Source: an uncultured Alphaproteobacteria bacterium (GTDB taxonomy: Bacteria; Pseudomonadota; Alphaproteobacteria; Caulobacterales; Parvularculaceae). From it: a DNA stretch of 11,540 nucleotides. The notes below the pieces were generated by a model. That model saw only the letters and a program-made list of their open reading frames with translations, was not told where the DNA came from and did not search any database. Numbering within the stretch: the stretch's first letter is position 1; the number at the start of each line of letters is the position of its first letter. The stretch is taken from contig CALAZI010000096.1 of assembly GCA_937895955.1 (NCBI GenBank), forward strand, positions 1 through 11,540. Reading direction: 5' to 3'. Positions 1-8,200 of the stretch are shown in pieces. Position numbers and translations under genes: made by a program.

Positions 1-934
1 CAAGCGGCACCCTGTCGCCGGGCCGGATGCGCAACCGATCGCCGACCTTGATCGCCGTCAGCGGTTCGTCCCGTTCGTCGCCATTCGCCGCGATACGTCG
101 CGCAGTCTTCGGCGCAAGATTAAGGAGCGCGCGCACGGCGGCGCCCGTTTTTTCTCGAGCGCGCAGTTCCAGCATTTGTCCAAGCAGGACAAGCACGGTA
201 ATGACGGCGGCCGCTTCAAAATATACGGCGACTGCGCCGCTCTCGTCGCGAAAACCGACTGGAAACGCTTGCGGAGTCATCACCGCGAACATGCTGTAGA
301 CAAACGCGGCGCCGACGCCGATGGCGATCAGCGTGAACATATTAAGGCGGCGCGCAATAAGAGAGATCCAGCCGCGTTTGAAGAATGGCGCGCCCGCCCA
401 GAGAACGACAGGGCTCGCCAGCGCTAATTGCAGCCAATTTGCCTGTTGTCTTGTCACATATTCATGCAATCCCGCGCCCGCCGCGTGTCCGCCCATTTCA
501 AGGAGGAACAGCGGCGCGGCAAACGCCAGCCCGATCCAGAATCGGCGGCGCATGTCGAGAAACTCAGCGCTTGGTTCTGTAGAAGGCGTCGCATCCATCG
601 GCTCGAGCGCCATGCCGCAAATAGGACAATCGCCTGGCCCGTCCTGAACGATCTCCGGATGCATCGGGCAAGTATGTCGCACGCCAGGAGATGCGGCCTC
701 GCGCCGCGCCGACGGATCGCCCAAGTAGGAATCCGGAGACGCGATGAATTTTTCGCGGCATCGCGCATTACAGAAACAATAAGAATGATCATTATGCACG
801 GCCCGGAACGGTGACGTCGCCGCATCAACCGTCATGCCGCATACCGGGTCCTTCGCCATTAAGGACTCGCCGGCTCCGGTCGAACCGGCGGCGCCGTCAA
901 ATTCTCGCCCATGGCGCGCGTCAATTCGGTTCAT
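1..934 (-). CDS. copA: Copper-transporting P1B-type ATPase, N-terminal part (cut by window edge)
   Basis: ATP-driven export of Cu(I)/Ag(I) from cytoplasm to periplasm across the inner membrane. About 311 residues are visible; the phosphorylation and ATP-binding domains lie beyond the left edge. Instead of ferredoxin-like HMA domains, the N-terminus has a YHS domain (about residues 28-72: KDPVCGM with Cys32, then Cys53, Cys55, Cys59) and a short metal-binding domain with CPMHPE (89-94) and CPICGM (103-108). Four hydrophobic segments follow (the first from about residue 132; LNMFTLIAIGVG marks the third), then the start of the actuator domain, ending at GDRLRIRPGDRVPL just before the expected TGE loop. 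The ATG at 934 overlaps the cueR stop codon as ATGA, so the two are one transcript with coupled translation. The domain layout matches SilP/CopA-like pumps of metal-resistance islands. Family assignment is firm; Cu/Ag specificity is inferred from the CueR partner and the domain type. Confidence 0.93.
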   Translation of the reverse strand, partial: MNRIDARHGREFDGAAGSTGAGESLMAKDPVCGMTVDAATSPFRAVHNDHSYCFCNARCREKFIASPDSYLGDPSARREAASPGVRHTCPMHPEIVQDGPGDCPICGMALEPMDATPSTEPSAEFLDMRRRFWIGLAFAAPLFLLEMGGHAAGAGLHEYVTRQQANWLQLALASPVVLWAGAPFFKRGWISLIARRLNMFTLIAIGVGAAFVYSMFAVMTPQAFPVGFRDESGAVAVYFEAAAVITVLVLLGQMLELRAREKTGAAVRALLNLAPKTARRIAANGDERDEPLTAIKVGDRLRIRPGDRVPL

Positions 935-1338
935 CGGTCTTCTTTCAAGCTTCCGTCGGCGAGACCGGACAGGATCGGACAATCTGGTCGATCGCCGCCA
1001 TCGCACTTTTCCGCGAGCGTCGTCAGCGTGCGCCGCATGGCGCGCAATTCTTTCAGCTTTCGGTCTATTTCGTCGATTTTTTGCTGCGCGATCGACTTGA
1101 CGCTTCTGCTAGATCGCCGTGGATTGGCGTAAAGCGATACGAGTTCGCGGCACTCCTCGAGAGAAAAGCCGAGACGGCGCGAAGTGTGGATGAATTTGAG
1201 CAGGTGAATATCGTTGGTTGAATAGTCGCGATAGCCGCTCGCCGTTCGTTTCGGCTTCGGCGCGACCTTCGCTTCCTCATAAAAGCGGATGGTCTTCGAC
1301 GGCAATCCGGACCGCAATGACGCTTCGCCGATATTCAT
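931..1338 (-). CDS. cueR: CueR-type MerR-family Cu(I)-responsive activator
   Basis: Cytoplasmic copper sensor that activates copA from a long-spacer promoter by distorting the DNA. The 135 residues show the MerR winged helix-turn-helix (about 1-70; MNIGEASLRSG, TIRFYEE, GYRDY), a dimerisation helix (about 80-110) and the C-terminal metal loop C112-x7-C120 followed by PIL. Counted from the ATG at 1338, Ser77, Cys112 and Cys120 fall at exactly the E. coli CueR numbers; Ser77 is the residue linked to selectivity for monovalent ions. An in-frame ATG 15 nt upstream (1353) exists, but 1338 is preferred because GAGAGG lies 5 nt before it and the length then equals CueR. It is the first gene of cueR-copA and overlaps copA by 4 bp. 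A matching operator sits about 45 bp upstream, so it is probably autoregulated. HmrR is an equivalent name in alphaproteobacteria. Confidence 0.94.
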   Translation of the reverse strand: MNIGEASLRSGLPSKTIRFYEEAKVAPKPKRTASGYRDYSTNDIHLLKFIHTSRRLGFSLEECRELVSLYANPRRSSRSVKSIAQQKIDEIDRKLKELRAMRRTLTTLAEKCDGGDRPDCPILSGLADGSLKEDR

Positions 1339-1380
1339 GCGCACCTCTCTCATCTTCGCTCGTGAGCCTATGCAACGCGA

Positions 1381-1411
1381 AATCTAAGGATTCCAGTAAC
1401 TGGAAGGTCAA
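1381..1411 (-). promoter_or_regulatory. CueR-controlled promoter and operator of cueR-copA
   Basis: On the minus strand, TTGACC (-35, 1411-1406) and TAGATT (-10, 1386-1381) are separated by 19 bp instead of the usual 17, the hallmark of MerR-family promoters. The spacer contains a perfect dyad, TTCCAGT-T-ACTGGAA (1405-1391), and the -35 flank reads ACCTTCC as in E. coli CueR sites. The -10 is about 43 nt before the cueR ATG. Everything is visible in the sequence; only the functional assignment to this CueR is inferred, from proximity and operator type. Confidence 0.88.
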
Positions 1412-1520
1412 GGGGCGCCGGTCACTTTCTCGGAGCGGCCTTTGGACAACCCCAATTTCGTTGAACGCCGGCGTCCTCTGAGCGTCCGCCGGTCTTTGCC
1501 CTGTACCGGACGCCGCCCTG

Positions 1521-1937
1521 CTATTTTCCGTATCGTCGGACGAGGTCGCCGAAGGCTTTAAGGCGCTCGATAATTTCGCTGGAGGTCTCGAGGTTTGTCG
1601 CCTCCTCAATGCATCGCGCCCGCTCGCATTCGATCAATTGTCGCTGCAGATCCTGGAGCGATGTTCTTATTCGCCGCGTCCGGCGCAGAAATATTGCGAG
1701 GTCGCGCTGATTCTCAATGTCGTCGGTCAAGCGACGGATTTCTCGTTCGATCGCTTTTAGCGCGCGCCCGGCCAGTTGATTGGAGTTTGCAGGGTCCGAC
1801 TTTGTCGAAGATTGCGCCGATTGCGGCGCGTGCAAAGAAGCGAGTCCGTCGCCGTCAGCAGCGCCCGATCGCCGCGCCGGTATTCGCGGGCGGGCCTGCC
1901 GATCCTTATGTTTGGCGCGTGGCGGCATTAACACCAT
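1521..1937 (-). CDS. Hypothetical small protein with disordered basic N-terminus and coiled-coil C-terminus
   Basis: Not recognised. The 138-residue frame opens with about 50 polar, Arg/Lys/Pro-rich residues that look disordered. From about residue 53 there are long amphipathic helices with regular Leu/Ile spacing and alternating Glu/Arg (AIEREIRRLTDDIENQ; LQDLQRQLIECERARC), which suggests a helical hairpin or coiled coil. No signal peptide, membrane segment or catalytic motif is seen. No clear Shine-Dalgarno precedes the ATG at 1937 or the one at 1928, so the start is uncertain. It lies upstream of cueR in the same direction, but the cueR promoter separates them. The helical periodicity argues for a real gene, but in GC-rich DNA an open frame of this size can arise by chance, and a plus-strand frame of similar length overlaps it. 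Possibly a cytoplasmic accessory protein of the island. Confidence 0.4.
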   Translation of the reverse strand: MVLMPPRAKHKDRQARPRIPARRSGAADGDGLASLHAPQSAQSSTKSDPANSNQLAGRALKAIEREIRRLTDDIENQRDLAIFLRRTRRIRTSLQDLQRQLIECERARCIEEATNLETSSEIIERLKAFGDLVRRYGK

Positions 1938-2357
1938 GTTTCTCGGAACGCTTCCGGACGAGACGACGCCAATCCCGGACGACGAAATTGACCTAGACGA
2001 AAAGCGGCGCGTTCTTTTTTGATACGTCCAGTGTCGGCGCCGCCCTCAAAGCCGCATTAGCGGCCGCGTATTAAAGGCGTCGACGTCGCCATGCGCCGCC
2101 TTCGCACAAGACGAATCGCGCATAAATGTCGCACCCTGCGAGAGCGGTGGCCCGCCAGCCCTATTAGGCAAACGGCGCCTATCTGTCGGCGGGTCTGGAA
2201 AGCCGCGCCGAATTTTCTGCGGGAAAACGTCGATCGGCGCGTATGAGCTTTTTGAGTAGTGGGCCGGGCGCTGGACTCAGCGGGTCGGTCGAGAGGCGGG
2301 GCGTCGCATCGGCGCCTTGAACCGGTTGTCGACAACAGTGGAGTGGAGAGGGGAATC
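1938..2357. other. Gene-poor stretch upstream of cusC
   Basis: About 420 bp without a convincing gene. Open frames on both strands here are short or low-complexity Arg-rich translations. It should hold the cus promoter, but I find no convincing -35/-10 pair and no copy of the TTCCAGT-N-ACTGGAA dyad used by cueR-copA; only a half-site CTGGAA at 2195-2200. A 12-bp palindrome at 2325-2336 is listed separately. No cusRS two-component genes are present, so control of the cus operon is unresolved. Confidence 0.5.
2325..2336. promoter_or_regulatory. 12-bp perfect palindrome upstream of cusC, possible operator
   Basis: GTTGTCGACAAC is self-complementary over all 12 bases and ends 21 nt before the cusC start, just upstream of its ribosome binding site. 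Its position would suit an operator or a short 5'-UTR hairpin, but a palindrome this size can occur by chance and no cognate regulator is identified. Confidence 0.25.
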
Positions 2358-3650
2358 GTGAATCGAACGGGCGGCCGGTTTCAAGGTATGATTAAATCAA
2401 GAAGTCTGTCTTGGCATGTAGGATTGACGCTCTTCGCGATCGCGGCGATTTCGGTAAATCCGGCCGCAGCGCAGGACGGTCTGACGATTGACGACGCCGT
2501 CGCCATCGCGCTTGGAGCGAACGATCCCACAGTCGCCCGTTATTCCGCCCGCGCCGAAGCGCTCGAAGATCGCGCGGTTTCTGACTCTCAACTGCCGGAC
2601 CCTCAACTGCGGGTCGGTCTCGCCAATGTTCCGGTCGACACCTTCGATTTTTCGCAGGAGCCGATGACGCAAGTGCAGGTCGGCGTCAAACAGAGTTTTC
2701 CGCGTGGACAAACCCTCTCCAAGACGCGGGAGCGCCGCGAGGCCGAAGCGGACGGACAAAGGGCTTCCGCGACGTTGCAGGAACTGCAGATTGCGCTCAA
2801 CACGCGCATGACATGGCTCGAACTCTATTACTGGATCGGTGCGCGTCGCATCGTCAATGAGAGTCGAACGGCCGTCCGCGATCTTGTGGAAGTTATCAAG
2901 GCTTCTTTCGCCACAGGGTCCCGTTCAAACCAGGACTTGCTGCGCGCGGAGCTGGAGCTCAGCCTGCTCGACGACCGCGCGATCGAAGTCGAACGGCAAC
3001 TTGACGATCTCACCGCGGATCTCGCCCGCTTGATCGGCGCTGAAAACGCGCGCCGACCGCTCGCTGCGGCGATTCCAACTTTGCCCGCGCCCGAGGCTCG
3101 CCAGATTATCGAAGAAGCGCTCGTCCGCCATCCGGCCGCAAAGGTCAACGATGCGATGGTCGCCATGCGGGAAAGCGAGATCGACATCGCCAAGCAGCAA
3201 TATCGCCCGGGATGGTCAATTGACGCGGGTTACGGCCTTCGCAGCGGCGATCGTCCTGATTTCGCCTCGGTGATGTTGGTTTTCGATATTCCGCTCTTCA
3301 CCGGCAAGCGGCAGGATCGGCAGCTCTCCGCCGCGCGGCGCGAGCGCTCCGCGGCCGAGCTCGATCGCGCAACGACGCTTCTGGAACTTAAGAAATCGCT
3401 CGACCGCAGCTACGCCGACTGGTTGCGCCTCGAGGCGCGGATCCTCCATTTCAACGACATCGTCTTAGACAAAGCGGACGCCAATGCCGATGCGGCGCTC
3501 GACGGCTATCAGAATCGCGTGACCGACTTTCCCGAACTCATAAAATCGAAACTAGCCGAACTTGACGCCGAACTTCAGCTGCGACGGCTTCGCGTCGATT
3601 ATGCGGAGGCGCAGGCGCGCCTGCTCTATCTCGCCGGTGAACAGCCATGA
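2358..3650 (+). CDS. cusC: CusC-like TolC-family outer-membrane channel
   Basis: Outer-membrane and periplasmic-tunnel component of the Cu(I)/Ag(I) efflux pump. At 430 residues it is close to the usual TolC/CusC length. A signal peptide is visible (hydrophobic GLTLFAIAAISV, then NPAAAQ-DG as the probable cleavage region) with no lipobox Cys, so unlike E. coli CusC it is probably not a lipoprotein. The mature part has the two outer-membrane-efflux repeats: LTIDDAVAIALGAN and paired long helices to about residue 240, then ARQIIEEALVRHPAAKVNDAMV and a second helical pair; FDIPLF is a typical strand. I chose the GTG at 2358 because GGAGAGGGG lies just upstream; the ATG at 2388 would give a shorter, more standard signal peptide but has its purines directly against the start codon. 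The stop overlaps the cusB ATG (ATGA), so translation is coupled. Confidence 0.9.
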   Translation: MNRTGGRFQGMIKSRSLSWHVGLTLFAIAAISVNPAAAQDGLTIDDAVAIALGANDPTVARYSARAEALEDRAVSDSQLPDPQLRVGLANVPVDTFDFSQEPMTQVQVGVKQSFPRGQTLSKTRERREAEADGQRASATLQELQIALNTRMTWLELYYWIGARRIVNESRTAVRDLVEVIKASFATGSRSNQDLLRAELELSLLDDRAIEVERQLDDLTADLARLIGAENARRPLAAAIPTLPAPEARQIIEEALVRHPAAKVNDAMVAMRESEIDIAKQQYRPGWSIDAGYGLRSGDRPDFASVMLVFDIPLFTGKRQDRQLSAARRERSAAELDRATTLLELKKSLDRSYADWLRLEARILHFNDIVLDKADANADAALDGYQNRVTDFPELIKSKLAELDAELQLRRLRVDYAEAQARLLYLAGEQP

Positions 3651-5227
3651 ACAAGCGCATCCTGATTTTTCTTCTGATCCTGCTTACTGGAGCCGTGATC
3701 GGCTACGGCGCCGGATATGTGCGTTCCGGATCGGGAGCGGCTCCAGCCGCCTCTGATGGCGAAAAAAAGATCGCTTATTGGCGCGCGCCGATGGACCCGA
3801 ATTATCGCAGCGACAAACCCGGAAAGTCGCCGATGGGCATGGATCTCATCCCGGTCTACGAAGGTGAGGAGGACGTCGCCGCAGGCAGCACGGTTCGGAT
3901 CAATCCTTCCGAAGTGAACAATATCGGGGTCAGAACGGCGAAAGTCGAATGGGCGTCGCTGCATCCGCAGATAAACACGGTCGGCCGCATCACCTATGAT
4001 GAAAAAAAAGTCGCAAATTTTCATCTCCGATCAAGCGGCTGGATACAACATCTGACGGTGCGCTCGGAGGGCGAAGCCGTTTCGAAGAATGATCTGCTGT
4101 TCGAGGTTTATTCTCCTGATCTCGTCAATGCGCAGGCGGAATTTCTGCAAACGCTTCGAACCGGCGACAAAACGCTGATCGAGGCCGCCAAGGATCGACT
4201 GAGAGCCCTCTATATTTCTGAAGACCAAATCAAGGAGCTCGAGCGATCCCGGCGCCCCGCCCAATATGTGAAATTCTTTGCGCCGATCAGCGGCGTGCTG
4301 ACGCAGCTGAATGTCGCCGACGGGCAGTATTTCAAACCTGACACGATGATCATGGCCATCGCTGATCTTTCGACGGTGTGGTTGATCAGCGATGTCTTCG
4401 AGTCCGATTCCGATCAGCTCCGCGTCGGCGCCAAAGTCGCGGCGCGGTCGAAGTTTGAACCGGGCGGCGTCCTCGCCGGAACGATCGATTATGTTTATCC
4501 GGATCTCGATCCGACGACGCGCACGATTCCGGCGCGCACCGTTTTGGATAATGAAGACGGCAAACTCAAACCCGGCATGTTCATGACCGTTGCGATTGAC
4601 GGACCGGAACGTCCGGCCGCCGCAATCATTCCGCGCCAAGCCCTCATCCGGACCGGTCGTCAGGAACGCGTCATTCTCGCCCTCGGCGAGGGCCGGTTTC
4701 AGCCCGCGGCGGTTACGAGCGGCATTGAGGCCGACGGCAAGGTCGAAATCTTGTCAGGACTGCAGCCTGATGAAATCGTCGTTGTCTCCGGACAATTCCT
4801 GATCGATTCCGAGAGCAGCTTTGCAGGCGCGACGCTGCGGATGTCCCCGACCGGCGCGGCGTCTGCGGACGATGCGACGGCGCCGGCGACCGAGAAGGAG
4901 CATGAAGGGCATTCGGCGCCGCCGAACGGCGCCGCCAAGACGCCTCCCAACGAAACGGGCGCTCACGGGAATGCCGCCGGGTCGCATTCGGAGGCTGCTC
5001 CGGTTAAGGCGAACGGGATTGTAAAAAAAATCAACCCCGCGGCCAAGACGATCACCATCGCGCATGAAGCCATCCCTGAAATCGGCTGGCCCGCCATGAC
5101 GATGGATTTTGCGGTCTCTGCGGTCGTCGACCTCTCGGCTATCGGCGGCGGCGAACATGTTCGGTTTGCGCTTGCGCGCGGCGATGATGATCGGTTCGTG
5201 GTCCAATCCGTGGAGCGCGCGCGATGA
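3647..5227 (+). CDS. cusB: CusB periplasmic adaptor with C-terminal CusF metallochaperone domain
   Basis: Membrane-fusion protein joining CusA to CusC, here carrying its own metal chaperone. Order within 526 residues: N-terminal membrane anchor (about 4-24); a metal-binding segment YWRAPMDP...DKPGKSPMGMDL with Met49, Met63 and Met65, matching the three Met ligands of E. coli CusB; barrel-sandwich, hairpin and beta-barrel adaptor domains (about 80-395; SGWIQHLTVRSEGEAVSKND, APISGVLTQLNVADGQYF); a low-complexity linker with His419, His422, His440 and His447 (about 402-454); and a CusF domain (455-526). The CusF ligand set is intact: His473, Trp481, Met484 and Met486 in H-x7-WPAMTM, the spacing of H36/W44/M47/M49 in E. 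coli CusF. It overlaps cusC and cusA by 4 bp each. The fusion probably delivers Cu(I)/Ag(I) to the adaptor locally; that role is inferred. Confidence 0.95.
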   Translation: MNKRILIFLLILLTGAVIGYGAGYVRSGSGAAPAASDGEKKIAYWRAPMDPNYRSDKPGKSPMGMDLIPVYEGEEDVAAGSTVRINPSEVNNIGVRTAKVEWASLHPQINTVGRITYDEKKVANFHLRSSGWIQHLTVRSEGEAVSKNDLLFEVYSPDLVNAQAEFLQTLRTGDKTLIEAAKDRLRALYISEDQIKELERSRRPAQYVKFFAPISGVLTQLNVADGQYFKPDTMIMAIADLSTVWLISDVFESDSDQLRVGAKVAARSKFEPGGVLAGTIDYVYPDLDPTTRTIPARTVLDNEDGKLKPGMFMTVAIDGPERPAAAIIPRQALIRTGRQERVILALGEGRFQPAAVTSGIEADGKVEILSGLQPDEIVVVSGQFLIDSESSFAGATLRMSPTGAASADDATAPATEKEHEGHSAPPNGAAKTPPNETGAHGNAAGSHSEAAPVKANGIVKKINPAAKTITIAHEAIPEIGWPAMTMDFAVSAVVDLSAIGGGEHVRFALARGDDDRFVVQSVERAR

Positions 5228-8200
5228 TCGCCGCAATCATTAAGTGGTCGCTCGATAATCGATTCCTCGTCATGTTGGCGGCGGTCTTTTTATTGGCCGC
5301 GGGCGTATTCGCCGCCAGATCAACGCCGCTCGACGCCATCCCCGATCTTTCGGACGTGCAAGTCATCATCAAGACAAGTTATCCGGGGCAGGCCCCGCAG
5401 GTCATTGAAGATCAGATCACCTATCCGCTGACGACCGCGATGCTCGCCGTGCCCAAGGCGAAGACCGTGCGCGGCTATTCATTCTTCGGGGACTCTTATG
5501 TCTACATCATTTTCGAGGACGGAACCGATCTCTATTGGGCGCGATCGCGCGTGCTCGAATATCTAAGTCAGGTCGCCGGCAAACTTCCCGAGGGCGCAAG
5601 ACCGGAGCTCGGCCCGGACGCGACCGGAGTCGGCTGGGTCTACCAATACGCGCTTGTCGACCGGACCGGAAAACACGACATCGCCGGCCTCACAAGCATT
5701 CAGAACTGGTTCTTGAAGTTCGAGCTTCAAAGCGTTGAGGGAGTTTCCGAAGTCGCGACGATCGGCGGGATGGTTCGGCAATACCAGGTGACGCTCGATC
5801 CGGACAAGATGCGCATATTCAATCTGACGCTCGCCGACGTGCGCCGGGCCATTCGCGCCGGCAATCAGGAAGTCGGGGGATCGGTCGTCGAACTCGCCGA
5901 AGCTGAATATATGGTCCGCGCCCGCGGCTACGTCTCTTCAACGGGCAATCTCGCCCGGATTCCCGTTGGTCGCCAGAAGAACGGCGCCGCGGTGCTTCTT
6001 CGCGATATCGCGGACATCGATATCGGGCCGCAGATGCGGCGCGGCGTCAGCGAGCTGAACGGCGAGGGGGAGACGGTCGGCGGCGTCATCGTCATGCGGT
6101 GGGGCGAAAACGCGCTGGCGACGATCGAGGCCGTCAAGAAGAAACTCGCCCAATTGGAGCCGAGCCTTCCTGAAGGCGTCGAAATCGTCCAGACCTATGA
6201 CCGATCCGCCCTGATCGAACGCGCTGTCGACAATCTCTACGAAAAGCTGACGGAAGAGTTCATCGTCGTCGTGCTCATCTGCGCGGCATTTCTGCTGCAC
6301 TTCCGTTCGTCGCTTGTCATCATCCTGTCGCTGCCGCTTGGAATCCTGTCGGCGATCATCATCATGAAGGCGCAGGGGATTAACGCCAACATCATGTCGC
6401 TCGGCGGAATCGCCATCGCCATCGGCGCCATGGTCGACGGCGCCATCGTCATGATCGAAACCCTGCATCGCCACGCGGAAAAGACGCCGCTCACGCCCGA
6501 AAACCGCTGGCGCGTCGTCGGCGAAGCCGCGAGCGAAGTCGGGCCGGCGATCTTCTTTTCGCTTGTGATCATTACGCTCAGTTTCATGCCGGTATTCGCG
6601 CTCGAAGCGCAGGAGGGAAGGCTCTTTAAACCGCTCGCATTCACCAAGACTTACGCCATGGGCGCGTCGGCCATTCTTGCGATCACGCTTGTGCCCGTGC
6701 TGATGGGATATCTCGTTCGCGGCCATATACGACCTGAAGCGAAAAATCCTGTCGCCACGACGTTAATGCGCGCTTACAAGCCGGCGCTCGAATTGACGCT
6801 GAGGCGCCCGCGCGCCGTCATCGCTTTCGCCGCTTTGGTCATGGCGTCCGCCGCAATCCCCATGATGCGCCTCGGCAATGAATTCATGCCGACGCTCAAC
6901 GAAGGCGATTTCCTTTACATGCCGAGCGCCTTCCCGGCGGTGTCGATCGGAAAGGCGCGCGAGCTTATTCAGCAGACGAACAAGATGATCCGCACCGTCC
7001 CGGAAGTGAGAACCGTCCATGCGAAGGCGGGCCGCGCTGAAAGCGCAACCGATCCTGCGCCGCTCACCATGGTCGAAACGACAATTCAATTGAAGCCGGA
7101 AAAAGAATGGCGCAAGGGGATGACGATGGATCGCATCCGCGACGAATTGGAGGCGGCCGTCAAGGCGCCGGGCATCTCCAATGTCTGGATCATGCCGATC
7201 AAGAATCGCATCGACATGCTGGCGACAGGCATCAAGACGCCGCTCGGCATCAAGGTCGCCGGGCCTGATCTCGCGACGATCGCGAAAATCGGCGAAGAAA
7301 TCGAAGCAGTCTTGAAGCCGCTTCCCGGCACGGCGTCGGTTTACGCCGAACGCGTCGTCGGCGGACGGTATATCGATGTCGACGTGAGGCGCGAAGACGC
7401 CGCGCGCTATAACATGAATGTCGCCGACGTGCAGGATATCGTGCGCTCGGCGATCGGCGGCGCGAATGTCGCCGAATCGGTTGAAGGGCTTGAGCGCTAT
7501 CCGATCAATCTCCGCTTTCCCCGCGACGTGCGGGACTCCGAGCAGCGCCTTCGCGAATTGCCGGTCGTCACCGCGTCCGGCGCCCATGTTCCGCTTGCCG
7601 ATCTTTCGGACATCAAGATCGTCGGCGGTCCGGGCATGATCAGGAGCGAGAATGCGCGGCTGAACGGGTGGATCTATGTCGACATCGCCGGCCGCGATCT
7701 CGGCTCCTATGTGAAGGACGCCAAGAAAACCGTCGCCGCGCAAGTGACGCTGCCGCCCGGCTATTCGCTCGGATGGTCCGGCCAGTTTCAATATATGGAG
7801 CGGGCGCAGCAGCGCCTCGCGCTCATCGTTCCGGTCACCCTATCCTTGATTGTCGTGCTTTTGTTCCTCGCCTTCAAGCGGATGACGGAAGTGTTGATCA
7901 TCTTGTCGACTTTGCCTTTGGCGCTCGCCGGCGGATACTGGTTTCTGTTGCTCCTCGGCTACGACATGTCGATCGCCGCAGGCGTCGGATTCATTGCGCT
8001 CGCCGGTCTGACCGTTGAGATTTCGCTGGTGATGCTCGTGTTTCTCAACACCGCTTTCGCGGAACGACTGCGTGTCGCCGACGTCGAAAAGCGCGCCGTC
8101 AATTCCGCCGATGTCATGAAAGCCATTCGCGAAGGCGCGCTCCTGCGTCTTCGTCCAATCATGATGACCGTTGCGGCGATCATCGCAGGGCTTTTCCCGA

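Noticed and set aside
1595..1996. 133-codon plus-strand open frame opposite the hypothetical gene
   Set aside because: Ala/Arg/Pro-rich translation without secondary-structure periodicity; the minus-strand frame looks more protein-like.
1936..2022. 28-codon plus-strand frame beginning MFLGTLPDETTPIPDDEI
   Set aside because: Composition is plausible and acidic, but there is no ribosome binding site and no recognisable family, and it overlaps the start of the minus-strand hypothetical gene.
2057..2335. 92-codon minus-strand open frame upstream of cusC
   Set aside because: Translation is mostly Arg/Ser/Thr with no hydrophobic core; it looks like chance in GC-rich intergenic DNA.
2388..2390. 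ATG as the cusC start
   Set aside because: Gives a neat signal peptide, but its only purine tract directly abuts the codon, whereas the GTG at 2358 has a well-placed GGAGAGGGG. Kept as an alternative.
4031..4639. 202-codon minus-strand open frame inside cusB
   Set aside because: Antisense shadow of the adaptor domain region; no independent support.
5938..6726. 262-codon minus-strand open frame inside cusA
   Set aside because: Antisense of the conserved fourth-span region; low-complexity charged translation, no family resemblance.
6763..7791. 342-codon minus-strand open frame inside cusA
   Set aside because: Antisense shadow of a certain RND pump gene; Arg/Asp/His-rich translation without domains. 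Long antisense frames are expected in GC-rich coding DNA.
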